This document shows positions 13,301 to 24,913 of a stretch of 64,000 nt of DNA, piece after piece; position 1 is the first letter of the stretch, and each line of letters opens with the position of its first letter. Both the position numbers and the translations under genes were made by a program. Origin of the DNA: Hyalella azteca (lineage: Eukaryota; Arthropoda; Malacostraca; Amphipoda; Hyalellidae); the NCBI RefSeq assembly GCF_000764305.2, contig NW_025939107.1, positions 1-64,000 on the forward strand, in the 5' to 3' direction. Under the pieces are notes generated by a model that saw only the letters and a list, made by a program, of their open reading frames with translations, was not told the DNA's origin and did not search any database.

Positions 13301-13774
13301 CATTTTAAGCATTGAATTATCATATTATGTTTCTATTATCTTAACTAACACGTAAAAATTATCGATTTGAAAGTATTTCTTCAACTATTTTCGTTTGCTA
13401 TAGGATTTAATCAAGAAATTAAGAGAACATATTACAACCGAGTTCAGACTAATGTCATCAGGTATCGTTTCATCCGTTGGATATTCGATAAATTTCCAAG
13501 ATTTCAGTTATACAATACAAAATGAAACTCCTCATTTTCTCACTATCAGTTCCTGGGCGGCGTGAACCCTCCTCCTAGCCCTGGAGACTTCAGTGCGTAC
13601 ACAGTGCTGGCTTACTACGCAGGTCCTCCAGCACTAGGTAGTCTGCAGTGGATAGAATTCAACCTAGCGTCGCCCGTCTGCTCCCGCTACGTGGCTGTCA
13701 ACAAACGTGCGCAGCATCCGTATCCATTCTACCTGTTGGTGATTGTAGAGTTAGAGATCTGGACTTCGTACTAA
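10339..13774 (+). CDS. Four-exon PAN/apple-like plus F5/8 type C domain gene, copy 1 (splice-altered)
   Basis: Proposed exons are 10339-10531, 11091-11223, 12858-13092 and 13550-13774 (stop TAA). Together they give about 261 residues. Exon 1 gives a weak leader (MKFVQLAILL) and a Cys-rich PAN/apple-like module ending at a GGTGAG donor in phase 1. Exon 2 follows a TTTGGCAG acceptor. Exons 3 and 4 form an F5/8 type C (discoidin-like) domain, with VDGDNTTVFHS, PWLLIDL, CSRYVAV and a final LEIW. Such domains usually bind glycans or lipids outside the cell; the ligand here is unknown. Compared with the copy at 22012, the exon 2 donor context changed from AG|GT to CT|GT. The sequence before exon 3 is scrambled by short duplications of ACGTGAGAACTCG, and the normal pyrimidine-rich acceptor is missing. 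Start 12858 is my best in-frame guess; a TGA lies upstream in that frame. The gene may be degenerating or alternatively spliced. Exon 4 differences from copy 2 are mostly synonymous. Confidence 0.62.
11619..11971 (+). mobile_element. ACAACACTTCT-family MITE in intron of gene copy 1
   Basis: Bounded by ACAACACTTCT and AGAAGTGTTGT, with the CGATCTGAAATTTTGCACAC core and an internal duplication of ATGCATGAATCAATTGA. Confidence 0.75.
12004..12281 (+). mobile_element. ACAACACTTCT-family MITE, decayed
   Basis: Starts ACACCACTTCTCTTTAG and ends AGAAGTGTAGT, so both termini carry mutations. The core motif CTGAAATTTTACACACTTGCG is retained. Confidence 0.65.
12559..12790 (+). mobile_element. MITE remnant abutting exon 3 of gene copy 1
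   Basis: The left end is decayed (AGAGTTCTCTTTAAC) and the right end is intact (AGAAGTGTTGT at 12780-12790). In gene copy 2 the same MITE end is followed by about 50 bp including a pyrimidine-rich acceptor. Here that spacer is lost, so element-derived CTTTAAAATGTAG sits next to the exon region. Confidence 0.7.
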
Positions 13775-13800
13775 TCGATGCAACTTTCTCTCTAATTTTT

Positions 13801-13913
13801 AGCGCAATTTCTCATTTATGGAAAAATGCACTATTGTGCTCGCCATGTCCGTCTGTCTGTCTGTCCGTCCGTCCGTCCGTGACCTCAAGTTTTCATCGAC
13901 GAGAAAATGCGCT
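13801..13913. mobile_element. Short MITE with AGCGCATTTTCTC ends, copy 1
   Basis: Inverted ends AGCGCAATTTCTC and GAGAAAATGCGCT flank a CTGT/CCGT microsatellite. It lies 27 bp after the stop codon of the first PAN/F5-8C gene. Confidence 0.7.
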
Positions 13914-14254
13914 CTCTGTCACTCACTGCTGTGAGTACTGAGTTATATATTTTTCTTTCTGTCAATTAGTAAACTGTCTAATTAACCTCTCACTTCAAGC
14001 CCGTGTAGGCAGTTTCCATTGTTTTTTATTTGATTGAAATTATTCAATACATTTTTACATTAAATTTTATGTTCGCTGTGATGCTGGATCAAGTGTCTTT
14101 GGATGAAATCTAGATTACCATTAAAATCGTTCTAATTATAAATTTCTAATGAGATCACGTAAAGTTGGATTGACTCTCCTGATAACATATACTACTTTTA
14201 ATGAGATAACATTTGTGTTACGATTAATTCGCTGCAAAAACTCTTAATTGAGGC

Positions 14255-14605
14255 TCAATAACCCAAACTTAATAATTGAAAATTTTTAAGACTCAAAAAA
14301 CTCAAACTTAATAATTGAGGCTCAATTATAGTAGAGTAAAATATAGAGGCATAAAAACGTAGTTCCAACATAAACTGGTGGAGGTGGTGAATCATTTTGG
14401 AAAGAGATTTTAGCTGATCATATACGTCACTTACCCTAGAAAGGGTTGAGTTGAATCGATAACAATATTCTTTACTATTCATCTTAACTTTCGGTACTAA
14501 TAAATATGGTGTGTTTAATATTATTTTATGGACGATCCTCGATGTAATATGTTTACATAAAAATATAACAAGTTTTAGCGCTATGTGTAACGTCACAAAC
14601 ACCAT
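14255..14605 (-). other. Conserved antisense ORF downstream of PAN/F5-8C copy 1
   Basis: A 116-codon minus-strand frame. About 75 residues are shared with the ORF at 26233 (core KEYCYRFN, SRVSDVYDQLKS, QFMLELRFYASI). The frame is kept despite substitutions, but both readings lose homology at their ends. It could be the remains of a gene or of a gag-like retroelement ORF. No domain was recognised. Confidence 0.3.
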
Positions 14606-15144
14606 AAAAAAGTTTTCCCGAGATGTTTACTAAAAAGTGGAAAAAGATGGAGCATTAGCATTTATCGAAAAATTTTGAGTGATCTGTTATTTGCATATAT
14701 TACCATTTTACCGTTTCATATTATAATGCCATTTTTTGCCACTAAAAATTATATTTTACGTGTACATTATTTCGTTCGCGTCACTACAATTTCTAAAATA
14801 TATCCACATATCTGTAATATACATATATATCTACATATTATCTCGAATAAATTATCACTTTTTCTGATCGCTGAACCGATTACATGTGAAATTTGTTCTT
14901 GAAAGCGATGGTCCAATCATGAGTTTTCGCAATGAGTGTGTTACTGTGCATTGATTGAATTTTTGATTGATTGCCCGAGCTTTATTTTATCATGTTTTGC
15001 CTGCCCTATGAGTATTGCAAAAGCACTCAGACTCATTCAATTTAAAATAAAATTATTTAATGAATTGTATAAATACGCCGATGGTACGTGAAAGCAATAG
15101 TGGTACGTCTCGGCGTGTCACGTATCAAAGTTACGCGACGGCTG

Positions 15145-16275
15145 GACCTGTTTTTAACCCACTTCTATTTAACTTCACTTGTTGTTTGACTGTCTGCTAA
15201 AAATCTAATAATCGATTTTTACCTCACTTCTATATAACTTCACTTGCTGTTTGTCTGTCTGTTAAAAATCTTATAATCGATTTTTAACCCACTTCTTTTT
15301 AACTTCACTTGTTGTTTGTCTGTCTGCTAAAAATATTATAATCGATTTTTAACCCACTTCTATTTAAGTTCACTTGTTGTTGTTTGTCTGTCTGCTACAA
15401 ATCTTATATTATCGATTTTTAACCGACTTCTATTTAACTTCAATTGTTGTTTATCTATCTGCTAAAAATCTTATAATCGATTTATAAACCACTTCTATTT
15501 AACTTCACTTGTTGTTTGTGTGTCTGCTAAAAATCTAATAATCGATTTTAACCCACTTCTATTTAACTTCACTTGTTGTTTGTCTGTCTGTTAAAAATCT
15601 TATAATCAATTTATAACCCACTTCTATTTAACTTCACTTGTTTGTCTGTCTGCTAAAAATCTTATTATCAATATATAACCCACTTCTATTTAACTTTACT
15701 TGTTGTTTGTCTGTCTGCTAAAAATCTTATAATCGATTTTAACCCACTTCTATTTAACTCCACTTCTTTTTTGTCTGTCTGTTACAAGTCTTATAATCGA
15801 TATTTAACACATATTTACCGCTCCAATCGATCTGAAATTTTGCACACTTGCGCAAAGTCGGAGACAATGCATGAATCAATTGGCAGACTCACTAAATAAG
15901 GGGTCAATCAGTGGCAATAAATTAATTCTGTTTTGCATGAAAAAAGAATTTTGTATGAGATATTATACTTCTCAAGCAGTTGCAGAAATATCTCATCAGA
16001 TGGCAGCTTAATTACAGCTATGTGATGATATTCAATAATCTATAATTTGTGCTTTTTAAATAGTCAAAAGGAAGAAATTAGCTGATTATACTGGGCTCTG
16101 ATCTGTATTCTAAAGATAATTCCCGGCAGTTGAGACGCCACGAGTCAATATATGGTTTAGCTTGCTGATTGCTGAATGGCATTAGAGAAGGTAAACATGA
16201 TACGGCGCTTGCGCTTACCTCAGGGCATCGGATTGTAACATCGAGACATGAGCCTTTTTAGAAGTGTGGTCTTTA
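15145..16275 (+). mobile_element. Expanded ACAACACTTCT-family MITE
   Basis: The left part is the ~65-bp array, followed by the element core to about 15890. Then about 350 bp of foreign sequence (15890-16240), then the family terminus TTTTTAGAAGTGTGGTCTTTA. The middle insert has no ORF. Confidence 0.65.
15152..15800 (+). repeat. Tandem array of ~65-bp units grown from a MITE end
   Basis: About ten units of CCCACTTCTATTTAACTTCA, then TTGTTTGTCTGTCTGCTAAA, then AATCTTATAATCGATTTTTA. The unit is the 5' end of the ACAACACTTCT family. The array continues into the family core (CGATCTGAAATTTTGCAC, 15825) and the family's right end appears at about 16260-16275, so the array is an expansion inside one element. 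Confidence 0.85.
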
Positions 16276-16289
16276 GAAAGTACTTTTTA

Positions 16290-18390
16290 AACGCATATTA
16301 TTGTTGTACCACTTATGTTGCTGGTGCCACTCATTGCGCTGCTACACAGTTTATCCAGCGTTAGTACACAGCTAGTTTAGCGTTAGTCGGTTGCTATTCT
16401 AGAACTAGAAAACAACTGGTTTAGTGCTAATCAACAACCAATAGCGATTGTTGACAGTGAGTCTAGTATGTGTATCTACGGCTGCCAGGGGATTGAAGAA
16501 ATAAAAAAATCATCAAATGGCACTCAATGCGTTGGTAAAATTTGCATGTTCAGAGCGTTTAAGTGAAGGAAATTCAACTATGGAAAAATTTCTTATTCAG
16601 GATTTAGCAATAAAGGGCCAAGCACATACGTACGTTAATTCGTGAGCAATTTAAGAATTTTTCTCATATTGCCACATTACTATTGTGATGTTTTGCGACA
16701 TTACTATTTTATTGTGTCCTTTCTAATCATATTTAGCTAGTTTTTGCATTCTTTGTGCCGTCATTATTTTCAGATCCACTGTGTTTTTGAGGTGTGAATA
16801 AAGCCTAAAATCCGAACGCTTTTTAATCCCTCCCCGCTGGCTAAACCAAATAAAGTTTGTGCAAGCGTTAACCTCCGTCCCAGTCGTTCATATGTCCCAG
16901 TGAAGGAGAACCAAGGAAAAGATTGGAACGGAGCGGTGAAAACTGACGAAAAATAGACTACCACAGAGGAATTGGTCACTGCATGGACTAGTGCTAGAGA
17001 AACTGAAGACGATTATAGCCTTGGGACTTGCAGATCTTCAGAGGTAAATCCCGAGAAAACAAAAGCCCGCCATAATACAAAGTCGCTAGAAATGATGCCA
17101 GGCTATTTAATGAATTAGAATGTCATGGTGTATGGATTTTATCTCTAAACGAAAATAGTTTCAAGGCTAACAACGTAGGATACTTATGAACACTTAAATT
17201 TAAATTAGTAACGATTACCATAAACTATACTATTTTCGTCACAAGATCATGTACGTTAGGAGAAGCAAAACCAAATTCATCAGCCCTTTTCTGATTTCTT
17301 TCTGACTCTTTTTTATTTATTTCGAATTGATCAAGGTGCGTCGTTCCTAATTATGTGGCGCTGTTCCTAGACTCGGTTTATTGGTTTCTTTTAACAACAA
17401 ATTCTACAAATTTGTTGTTAGCTATTTATTTTAATTTATTTTACATTATATTACTATTTGATATTTGATGCCGCAAAATCATAGGTTTTTGTACCTGCGA
17501 AAAGACGTAACGCTTCTTCAAATATTGCCCGTGTAATTTTCAAATTCATATTCCGATTGGTAATATCACGTAACACTCCTTCAACTGTTGCCAATGAAAT
17601 TACAAAATTTAGGTTTCGATTTTTAGAATCGTGTGACTTTCCTGAAAAAAAAATTAATTTCCAAAGTACAATCTTAATGCTCCTCCATTACTCATAATGC
17701 TCTCGCAACCTGTCGAGGAGACGGCATTTGGTGAACTTTCGCCAATCAAGGATTTTTAAAAAATTTTTAACGGGTTAATTAATATTTTAATCTTTGGGAT
17801 ACTGTCCAAAAATATTTATTAAAATATTAAATTACAGAAGTTGCCGTAAGTTTTAACTTATAATTGTTTTGAACGATTGAATTGAAACGACATTGGTTTA
17901 GTCAGCATGCTGTCATTGCGGCCATCATACGCCGCGCCTTCGCTTAGTCGATGTGCATTTCTCACGATGCCAACCAGCTGCCTGAGTCTATGCATCGTGA
18001 TGGCGATGTGAGGGAGAGATTGCTTTAGAATTGCTCGGCAAGATTCAAATTGTTCGAGAAACATACCTTTTAATCGAGAATAAAAATTAATTTCTAATTT
18101 GCAGTGCAAAATTTGTAATAAAAGTCTAAGTTGCATTCGAGCAATAGCGCCTCAAATGTCCGCGATGGTGGCTTCAATCGTAGAGGTTATTTTCATTTCA
18201 TTTCTTCGTCTATTTCCGAATTTCCAGTAGGAACACACTCATCAATGTTACTAAAATCTCATATAATATAAATAATGTTTTTCAGCTTTAATTACACCTT
18301 TTAAATCAAACTAAAGAAGCTAATTTGATGGAGAAGTGACGGCTGATACTGACACTGGCTCAATAAGAGGTCACGTACCTACAAATGGCC
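16290..18390. other. Low-copy AT-rich stretch without supported genes
   Basis: Contains an internally duplicated motif at 17510-17600 (ATTGCC-GTAATTTTC / GTTGCCAATGAAATTAC, about 80 bp apart) and minus-strand ORFs at 16770-16979 and 17858-18136, which read plausibly (LGRRLTLAQTLFGLASGEG; CRAILKQSLPHIAITMHRLR) but have no recognised domain or second copy here. Confidence 0.4.
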
Positions 18391-18393
18391 GGT

Positions 18394-18515
18394 CATTTCC
18401 AGGGCAGAATTAGCATTATAATCAATGGGTGCTTTGGATCCGCCTCTGAGCTGGGCTGGTACAACCATGAGCTTCAGTGCTCGCAACGGTTCATGACAAC
18501 GCTAAGTATTCCTTT
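18394..18515 (+). other. Possible diverged F5/8C exon
   Basis: After an acceptor-like ATTTCCAG there is an open stretch reading GRISIIINGCFGSASELGW and onward to LQCSQRFMTT, ending where a MITE begins. SELGWYNHELQ-CSQRFMTT lines up loosely with GSLQWIEFNLASPVCSRYVAV of the exons at 13550 and 24554. The same MITE family also follows those exons. Similarity is weak, so this is a suggestion only. Confidence 0.2.
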
Positions 18516-18517
18516 TT

Positions 18518-18622
18518 AGCGCATTTTCTCATTTATGGAAAAATACACTATTGTGCTCGCCATGTCCGTCTGTCTGTCCGTCCGTCCGTGACCTCAAATT
18601 TTCGTCGACGAGAAAATGCGCT
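18518..18622. mobile_element. Short MITE with AGCGCATTTTCTC ends, copy 2
   Basis: Perfect 13-bp inverted ends (AGCGCATTTTCTC / GAGAAAATGCGCT) around the CTGT/CCGT microsatellite. It follows the possible diverged F5/8C exon at 18394. Confidence 0.75.
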
Positions 18623-18659
18623 CTCTGTCACACACTGCAGTGAGTACTGAGTTATATTT

Positions 18660-19565
18660 TTTCAACGTTCATTCCCCAAAAGCCCTCTAGAAGATTTAAT
18701 CGAGGTTTTTCAATACAAAATCTGCTGGCGTATAATCTATATATTAGGCTGGTGACCATGATAAATTCAGTATCGATTTGAATAACGAAGGTTAGCTGAG
18801 ATTTTGTAAATTACCGTTAGTTATTATTTTTCACATTTTTTCACTTCGCGAGGGAATACGAAGTGAAAAATTTGAAATGTTATCGATTAAATATTGAATC
18901 AAATTCAACATATGAAACAGCTATTATGCTTTATTAGGAGGATGTGGGCAAGCACTTTATTGCAATTAAATTGTCCGCTTCAATGTGTGTTAGGAATTCT
19001 GAGGGAGTAGTGGAGACTTTAGAGGTATAGCTATAAATAATTTGTTTTGAAATAAATTTATTTCGAAATAATGTCAAGTTATTTTGCCCTCGTGTAGTTA
19101 ATGTTCATATTTACAAGCATATTTTCAATTAGGAACGAAAATTCACCAGACAAACTCTAACAATATAACTTTATAAGCTTTTTTCTTCTCAGCTGCTTGT
19201 TTCTTCTCAGCTCCTAAGCCTGCTCCCATTGGAACAGTCGAAATATACATTTGATTTAGTTTGTCTAGCAACTGCCGAGGATAATTTTTTATGGACTACA
19301 GAGAAAATAGACAAGTATTCTTAGGGATGACGCTAATGGTTCTGGAAGAAAATTATGTAGTAGTCTGCTGTGAAGGAAGGAACGAAATGAATGTATGGTA
19401 ATGGAAGAAAGAAATGTGAATGAATTAACGGTATTGTAATGAAAGAATATTGTGACATTAGGTCAGATTTCTCTTAAGTGAAGGCTCGACAGATTTCTCA
19501 GGTTTGAAGGCTCGTTAAATTCAGAGCAAAATCAAAAAGCTGGTCCGAGGACAAATTTCACAGGA
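18660..19565. other. No supported gene
   Basis: AT-rich with no open frame or repeat family I can support. It separates the end of the first duplication unit from the minisatellite at 19573. Confidence 0.5.
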
Positions 19566-19572
19566 GCGTCGC

Positions 19573-19642
19573 GACGTTAGCAGCGGTACAGCACAACGTC
19601 AGCAGCGGTACAGCACAACGTCAGCAGCGGTACAGCACAACG
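19573..19642. repeat. 22-bp minisatellite at a duplication junction
   Basis: Three units of ACGTCAGCAGCGGTACAGCACA (first unit with TTAG), ending just before the block at 19645 that is identical to 34516-35548. Confidence 0.85.
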
Positions 19643-19644
19643 TT

Positions 19645-20677
19645 TATACCGTCTCCGTATATGGAAAGCACATAATTTGATCGAAACTCTTCGAAATGGT
19701 ACGGATTTATTTGTCTCACAGGATGAGATTAAACTATTTTTACAAATCTAAGCTTGATTCACATGAGGTTTTACTTCTATTTCGTTCAACATTATTAATA
19801 AGTGATAGCTCCGCCTTTTCGATACGAACTTTAATGTCCATTGCAGATTAACCTATATTCTTACCAACAGCTTCAACCTTATTATTGATTATTATGGGTT
19901 AACCAATAGTTTCATCGCTTCTGCATATAGGTACTCGTAGAAGCATCTGATCAGCCCAAGCAGTTTATTAGATTTACTAACTTGCGTTTGAACGTGCCTA
20001 GAAACTTTCAGCTGTGTGTTAACATAAACTCTCAAATATTCTTCCACTGCCGACTTTACAATCACAAATCACTTTTTGCGACCATATCCTCTTATTCTGT
20101 ATGCTTTCTGTTCATTGTTACTAAATACTAAAATTCGGTAACACTCACCTTATGTAAATCAAATGCATCATTCACCAGATGAATGAACACCGGCATTTTA
20201 TCGCAAGAAATATGCAGTCGCCACCCTTATAGGCATATTGATACATTAAACACAGCTGTTCGTATTGAAGTCGCTGAGGGACTCGATTTCTAAGAGGGAA
20301 GCCAAGATCATTTCATTCGGGAATATTGATTTTTAGATTATTAATTTTCAGAGACATTCATCCGACTATAACGGCACATGATAAAACACCAATCAACACG
20401 AGCAAGCAAGATAAATGGTTAATAAAAATTAACAAATAATTCGTTCCTTTTACGAACAACATGCAGGGATTAGTGCTAACATTTAATGTTTTGATCATGT
20501 AAAACCTTTATATTTTAACAGCATTTATCCGAAGCAGCGATACATACAGCCCTCACCGAGCACCTCCATCTCAAATCACATCACCTGCTGTGAGGTGGCT
20601 CAGCCTGTACACGGCGCTGTTGAGTTTGCCTGTTCGGCGGCAACGATTTAAATATAAATTTTAAATTGTATTACTAT
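19645..20677. repeat. 1,033-bp block identical to 34516-35548
   Basis: Constant offset of 14,871 with no indel. Line-by-line reading found no mismatch. It carries no supported gene. A third, diverged copy is at 7910-8970. Confidence 0.88.
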
Positions 20678-22011
20678 TAACAGTACTTCCTTCGCTGAGA
20701 TCGCAAATACTTCACTCGTACAGTGAACGGTTGTATTTTGATTTCGTTTCTCCGAAATTTTAATCATATGATATTGATACACCGTATGCGATGCACACAA
20801 AAATTGGCGATGTACTTACATATAAAATAAAGCAATAGCTACTTCAGAATGAAAGTGAATTCTCCAAAATCCGGTTTAATAAGAATATGCGTCATTATGC
20901 TTGTCAATATCGGGACTATAACATCATAATGTTCTTAAGGAATTTAAAAACAAAGAAAAGTCCAAGTAAATTGACCATATCTATATTGAAAACGTTTTGA
21001 AGTCCAGCTTCATCGTCAGTTCGAAAAGCTAGAAAGACTGAAAACAATCATTATAATTCAAAACTCCAAAGTCAGACATTAAAACCTAAAATTGAAAAAT
21101 AAGAGACAAATCAACTCTAAAATCGAACTCTTCTTTGCTTCTAAATTTCTTACATGTTAACTTTTGTTTTAAGCAGACTAAGGATATAAGTACTCATAAT
21201 GTTCTTTTTGTACTAGTATTCCTAAAAGTTTTGCATTACTCTATTTAATGCATGAAAATTTTTCCATGTCGCAATTATTTTCATGAGCACTCTTATTGAA
21301 TTCATTTTGTTTGTTGCTCATATCACGTAAATTTGATTGATATATTGACATGTAAAATTTTCATCTCTGAGACCAAAATTTGTCGATAAATTTCGAAACC
21401 CATTACTCTGAATTAGATGTAGCTGGACTGGATACAAAATTACTTCTACGGACGTAATATTGAATCATTTAGGTCATTCATGAAATTTTGAGGAAATTTA
21501 GACTTTAAAAAGTGTTTGAGCCTCGCGATAATCTTGAAATGCTACGGGCCCGTGCAATTTAAATCTGTTTAATACTGCCGAATGCTTTTACGCGTACCTG
21601 TAGCAAGGCACTGTAATTACATATAGGGGCTATTTGGGCACGGTTTCCTCAATGAATATCATTTGTGTTTAGTTAGGAGTTATGAATACAATTTTTAATC
21701 ATATAGCTTGATTATGCACATTTAATTTTTGGCAGAAATCATAAATTTAATTTTCTTTTCATCTTCAAATCGAAGTCAAATTACACTTTATTTTGTCAGA
21801 CGAGGAGTTTGAAAACTATTATGGAATTTGAGTAGAACTGGGTTCTGGAAATCTCAAGTTTATTCTATTTGCGACACTGACGGTATAATTAAGCTGCTAA
21901 TCTTTTCTACTGAATTGACTACTCCTGGCACAGTTTTCGACGCAGTGATTAATTTACTGCACTCGACGACCCAAGTATATTTATTGATTAAATTACCGTT
22001 AATCCATTATC

Positions 22012-24778
22012 ATGAAAATCGTTCAGCTCGCTATTCTGTTGCATCGCATAAGCAACACCTGCGCTGTCTACTGGATTGACGAGAGCAAAGGAAGCAACTG
22101 TGGCTTGAGCTCATGTGGACCCAGGACCATTAATGCTGACAGCAAAATAATGTGCGGCAGTTACTGTAGCACTATTGGCTGTGACTTATTTGAAGTTGAC
22201 AACGGTGAGTGTAAATAGATACATAGATCAGTAATTTTCAAAAGCTCGATAATTAACTGTTAATGGTTAGGCCGTTATGTCGCAAACAAATTACGTAATA
22301 ATTGTAACTTACCGGGATTGAAGAATTGTAATGGCTTAAGTGAATTACTCGTAAATGGTGTATTATTTTTGTTTGTTAAAACATTTACTGATATCTGGCT
22401 AATTATTTATTCAAATATTTATTCCTGAATCACATTGATTTCAACTTAACTAATTTGTTACTCAGATAAGCATAGGTACATAGTATTCGACGCACATCTT
22501 CACATTTTTTTAGAGCGGCTCTTCTGCAGGTTTACGCTCATGTTACCGAATTATGACCAGCTAGGTGAAAGAGACGAACTCTTGTAGTTGGTGAAGTTTA
22601 CCTGCCTCGCAAATCATACTATGAACTTTTAATAATAACAGAACTTCTACGCTATCTTGTCGTTAAATAGCAAAACTTTGTAAATAAGTATGAAAATGGT
22701 ACCTTTCATGCTGATCAAAATAATAATTGTTTTGTTGAGTAATTATCAATAATTATATTATTGAACATTTTGACAGGCGTGTGCACCGTCTACCAGGCCG
22801 CGGTGCCCTCATCGCAACATACGCGCCTCTACGAGACCCTCGGAGGACACGGAAGCTTCGAACGCGCGCGAGACAAGTCAGCCACGTCGTCGTCACAGTA
22901 TGACACCAGGTTAGCTTAAATAATAAACTTTGTCCGTTTATGGGAAACTGTTCCTTTTTGTGTTTTTTAACATTATTTGAAGCCTAACACTCCTGTTTAT
23001 TTCGTGTCGCACAATTTAAATACATTCAAGTGTCTTGGCGTTAAGAGCGTGAAATTTATCTCTACATACAGTGTAAAATTATCTCGGTACTAAATTTCTC
23101 ATAAATGTTACAATAGGATTATTGTTTCGATTTCTGATAATTCCCTGTTCCTGCATACACAAATCGGGCATCAATATTCTCTCCCAAAACTTGCCGTGAT
23201 TGTTATTTTTATGTCCATAAAATTTTCGGCCACAAATCCCATGCAGGAGTGTCTTTGCGGTAACATCCTACCTATTTTTATAACACTTCTTTTTAACTTC
23301 ACTCCTCGTTTGTTTGTCTGTCTGCTACGAATCTTATAACCGATATTTATCACACTTCCACATGTACAATCGATCAGAAATTTTGCACACTTGCGTAAAT
23401 TCGGAGGCAATGCATGAATCAATAGACAAAATTGAAAAAAAAAACATTTTTTTTTAATTTATACAGTTTTTTCATATAAAATTTTTAAAAATTCTTTTTT
23501 TACATATATAAAAATAAAATAAGAAATTCCTTCTACATGTGTAACATCGGAGACACTGCCCTCTTTAGAAGTGTTGTCTTTAAAAAGTAATTTATAAACT
23601 CATATTTTGCATCAATTCTCGATTCTGTAGACGTGAGAAGTCACCGTTTAGTCCAACTTATTTTGATTACTACCACAGCGGCCCATGGAGAGCCATCGAC
23701 GGAGATAACACAACTGTGTTCCACTCGCTGGACACCTACACGGTCGACCAACCTTGGCTTCTGATCGACTTGATAAGTTGTGTGCGAGTTGAAAAAATCA
23801 GAGTGCTGCCTTTCACTCTGTTTCAAAATCAAGTGGAACGCTTCGTGGATATTCAGGTGAATATCTAGAGATATTCTGGATTTTTATTTTCTTAATAGGG
23901 TTTACGCTTAATTGTTTTGCGTAAATTAAAGGCGATTGGAGTTTTCATAAGAACGAAAGCATCAGTTAATGACGATTTACTCTCACGTAACAATTCCTTG
24001 TCAACTGAGCTACAAAAGTTTTAGCCATAACGAGAAGATTAATTATTGTCATTTCTTGCCATTTTCATTTTAAGCGTTGAATTATCATATTATGTTTCGA
24101 TTTAGTTAAGTTACACGTGAAAATTATCGATTTGAAAGAATTTCTTCAACTATTCTCGTTTGCGACATGATTTAATCAATAAATTAGGAGAACATCTAAT
24201 AACCGAGATGATGTTATTATCATCAGGTATCATTTCATCCGTTGGATATTCAAGAAATTTCCAGGATTTTAGTTAAACAATACAAAATTTGCGATATAAT
24301 TTAATCAATAAATTAAGAGAACATCTTACAACCGAGATCAGGTTATTGTCATCAGGTATCGTTTCACCCGTTGGATATTCGATAATTTCCAGGATTTCAG
24401 TTATACAATACAATATGACAACCGTGAAACAATATTGTATTATCATATTGTATTCATCAATACAATATGACAACTGATGAATGCAATATGACTGTTTTCA
24501 TTTTCACACCATCAGACAATACAAAATGAAACTCCTCATTTTCACACTATCAGTTCCTGGGCGGCGTGAACCCTCCTGCTAGCCCTGGAGACTTCAGTGC
24601 GTACACAGTGCTGGCCTACTACGCCGGTCCTCCAGCACTAGGAAGTCTGCAGTGGATAGAATTCAACTTAGCGTCGCCCGTCTGCTCCCGCTACGTGGCT
24701 GTCAACAAACGTGCGCAGCATCCGTTCCCATTCTACCTGTTGGTGATTGTAGATTTGGAGATCTGGACTTCGTACTAA
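22012..24778 (+). CDS. Four-exon PAN/apple-like plus F5/8 type C domain gene, copy 2 (intact)
   Basis: Exons are 22012-22204, 22777-22909, 23631-23856 and 24554-24778, giving 258 residues. All junctions are GT/AG and phases agree (1, 2, 0). Residues 1-16 are a weak signal-like leader. Cysteines at 17, 30, 35, 48, 52, 57 and 67 include a PAN/apple-type pattern (C48-x3-C52-x4-C57-x9-C67). Residues 71-125 are a Ser-rich linker. Residues 128-258 resemble an F5/8 type C/F-type-lectin domain: AIDGDNTTVFHS at 130-141, PWLLIDL at 150-156, cysteines 159 and 228 that could pair, RYVAV, and the terminal strand VDLEIW. N135-T-T is a possible N-glycosylation site. PAN and F5/8C domains both bind carbohydrates or proteins outside the cell, so an extracellular lectin-like or immune role is inferred. 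The canonical F-type lectin fucose motif is not evident. The paralogue lies 11.7 kb upstream. The ATG was chosen because both copies keep it and no acceptor in suitable phase lies upstream. Confidence 0.72.
23279..23577 (+). mobile_element. ACAACACTTCT-family MITE in intron of gene copy 2
   Basis: Runs from ATAACACTTCTTTTTAAC to AGAAGTGTTGT in the intron before exon 3, ending 53 bp before the exon. It combines the start of the 11619 element with the end of the 12559 element, which suggests recombination or deletion between MITEs. Confidence 0.7.
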
Positions 24779-24804
24779 TTAATGCAACCTTCTCTCTAAT
24801 TTTT

Positions 24805-24913
24805 AGCGCATTTTCTCATTTATGGAAAAATGCACTATTGTGCTCGTCATGTCCGTCTGTCTGTCTGTCTGTCCGTCCGTGACCTCAAGTTTTCGTCGAC
24901 GAGAAAATGCGCT
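24805..24913. mobile_element. Short MITE with AGCGCATTTTCTC ends, copy 3
   Basis: Same structure as 18518, placed 26 bp after the stop codon of the second PAN/F5-8C gene. It was co-duplicated with the copy at 13801. Confidence 0.75.

Larger units (their letters stand above)
8900..14930. repeat. 6-kb segmental duplication carrying PAN/F5-8C gene copy 1
   Basis: Collinear with 20600-26990 at roughly 85-95% by eye, with exons best conserved. Differences include MITE content in the intron before exon 3 and about 1 kb present only in the other copy (25352-26333). Confidence 0.85.

Noticed and set aside
15152..15800. Possible CRISPR-like array
   Set aside because: Units are contiguous tandem repeats without unique spacers and derive from a MITE end.
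16398..16415. TTCTAGAACTAGAA, like a heat-shock element
   Set aside because: A single short palindrome with no adjacent gene; expected by chance in AT-rich DNA.
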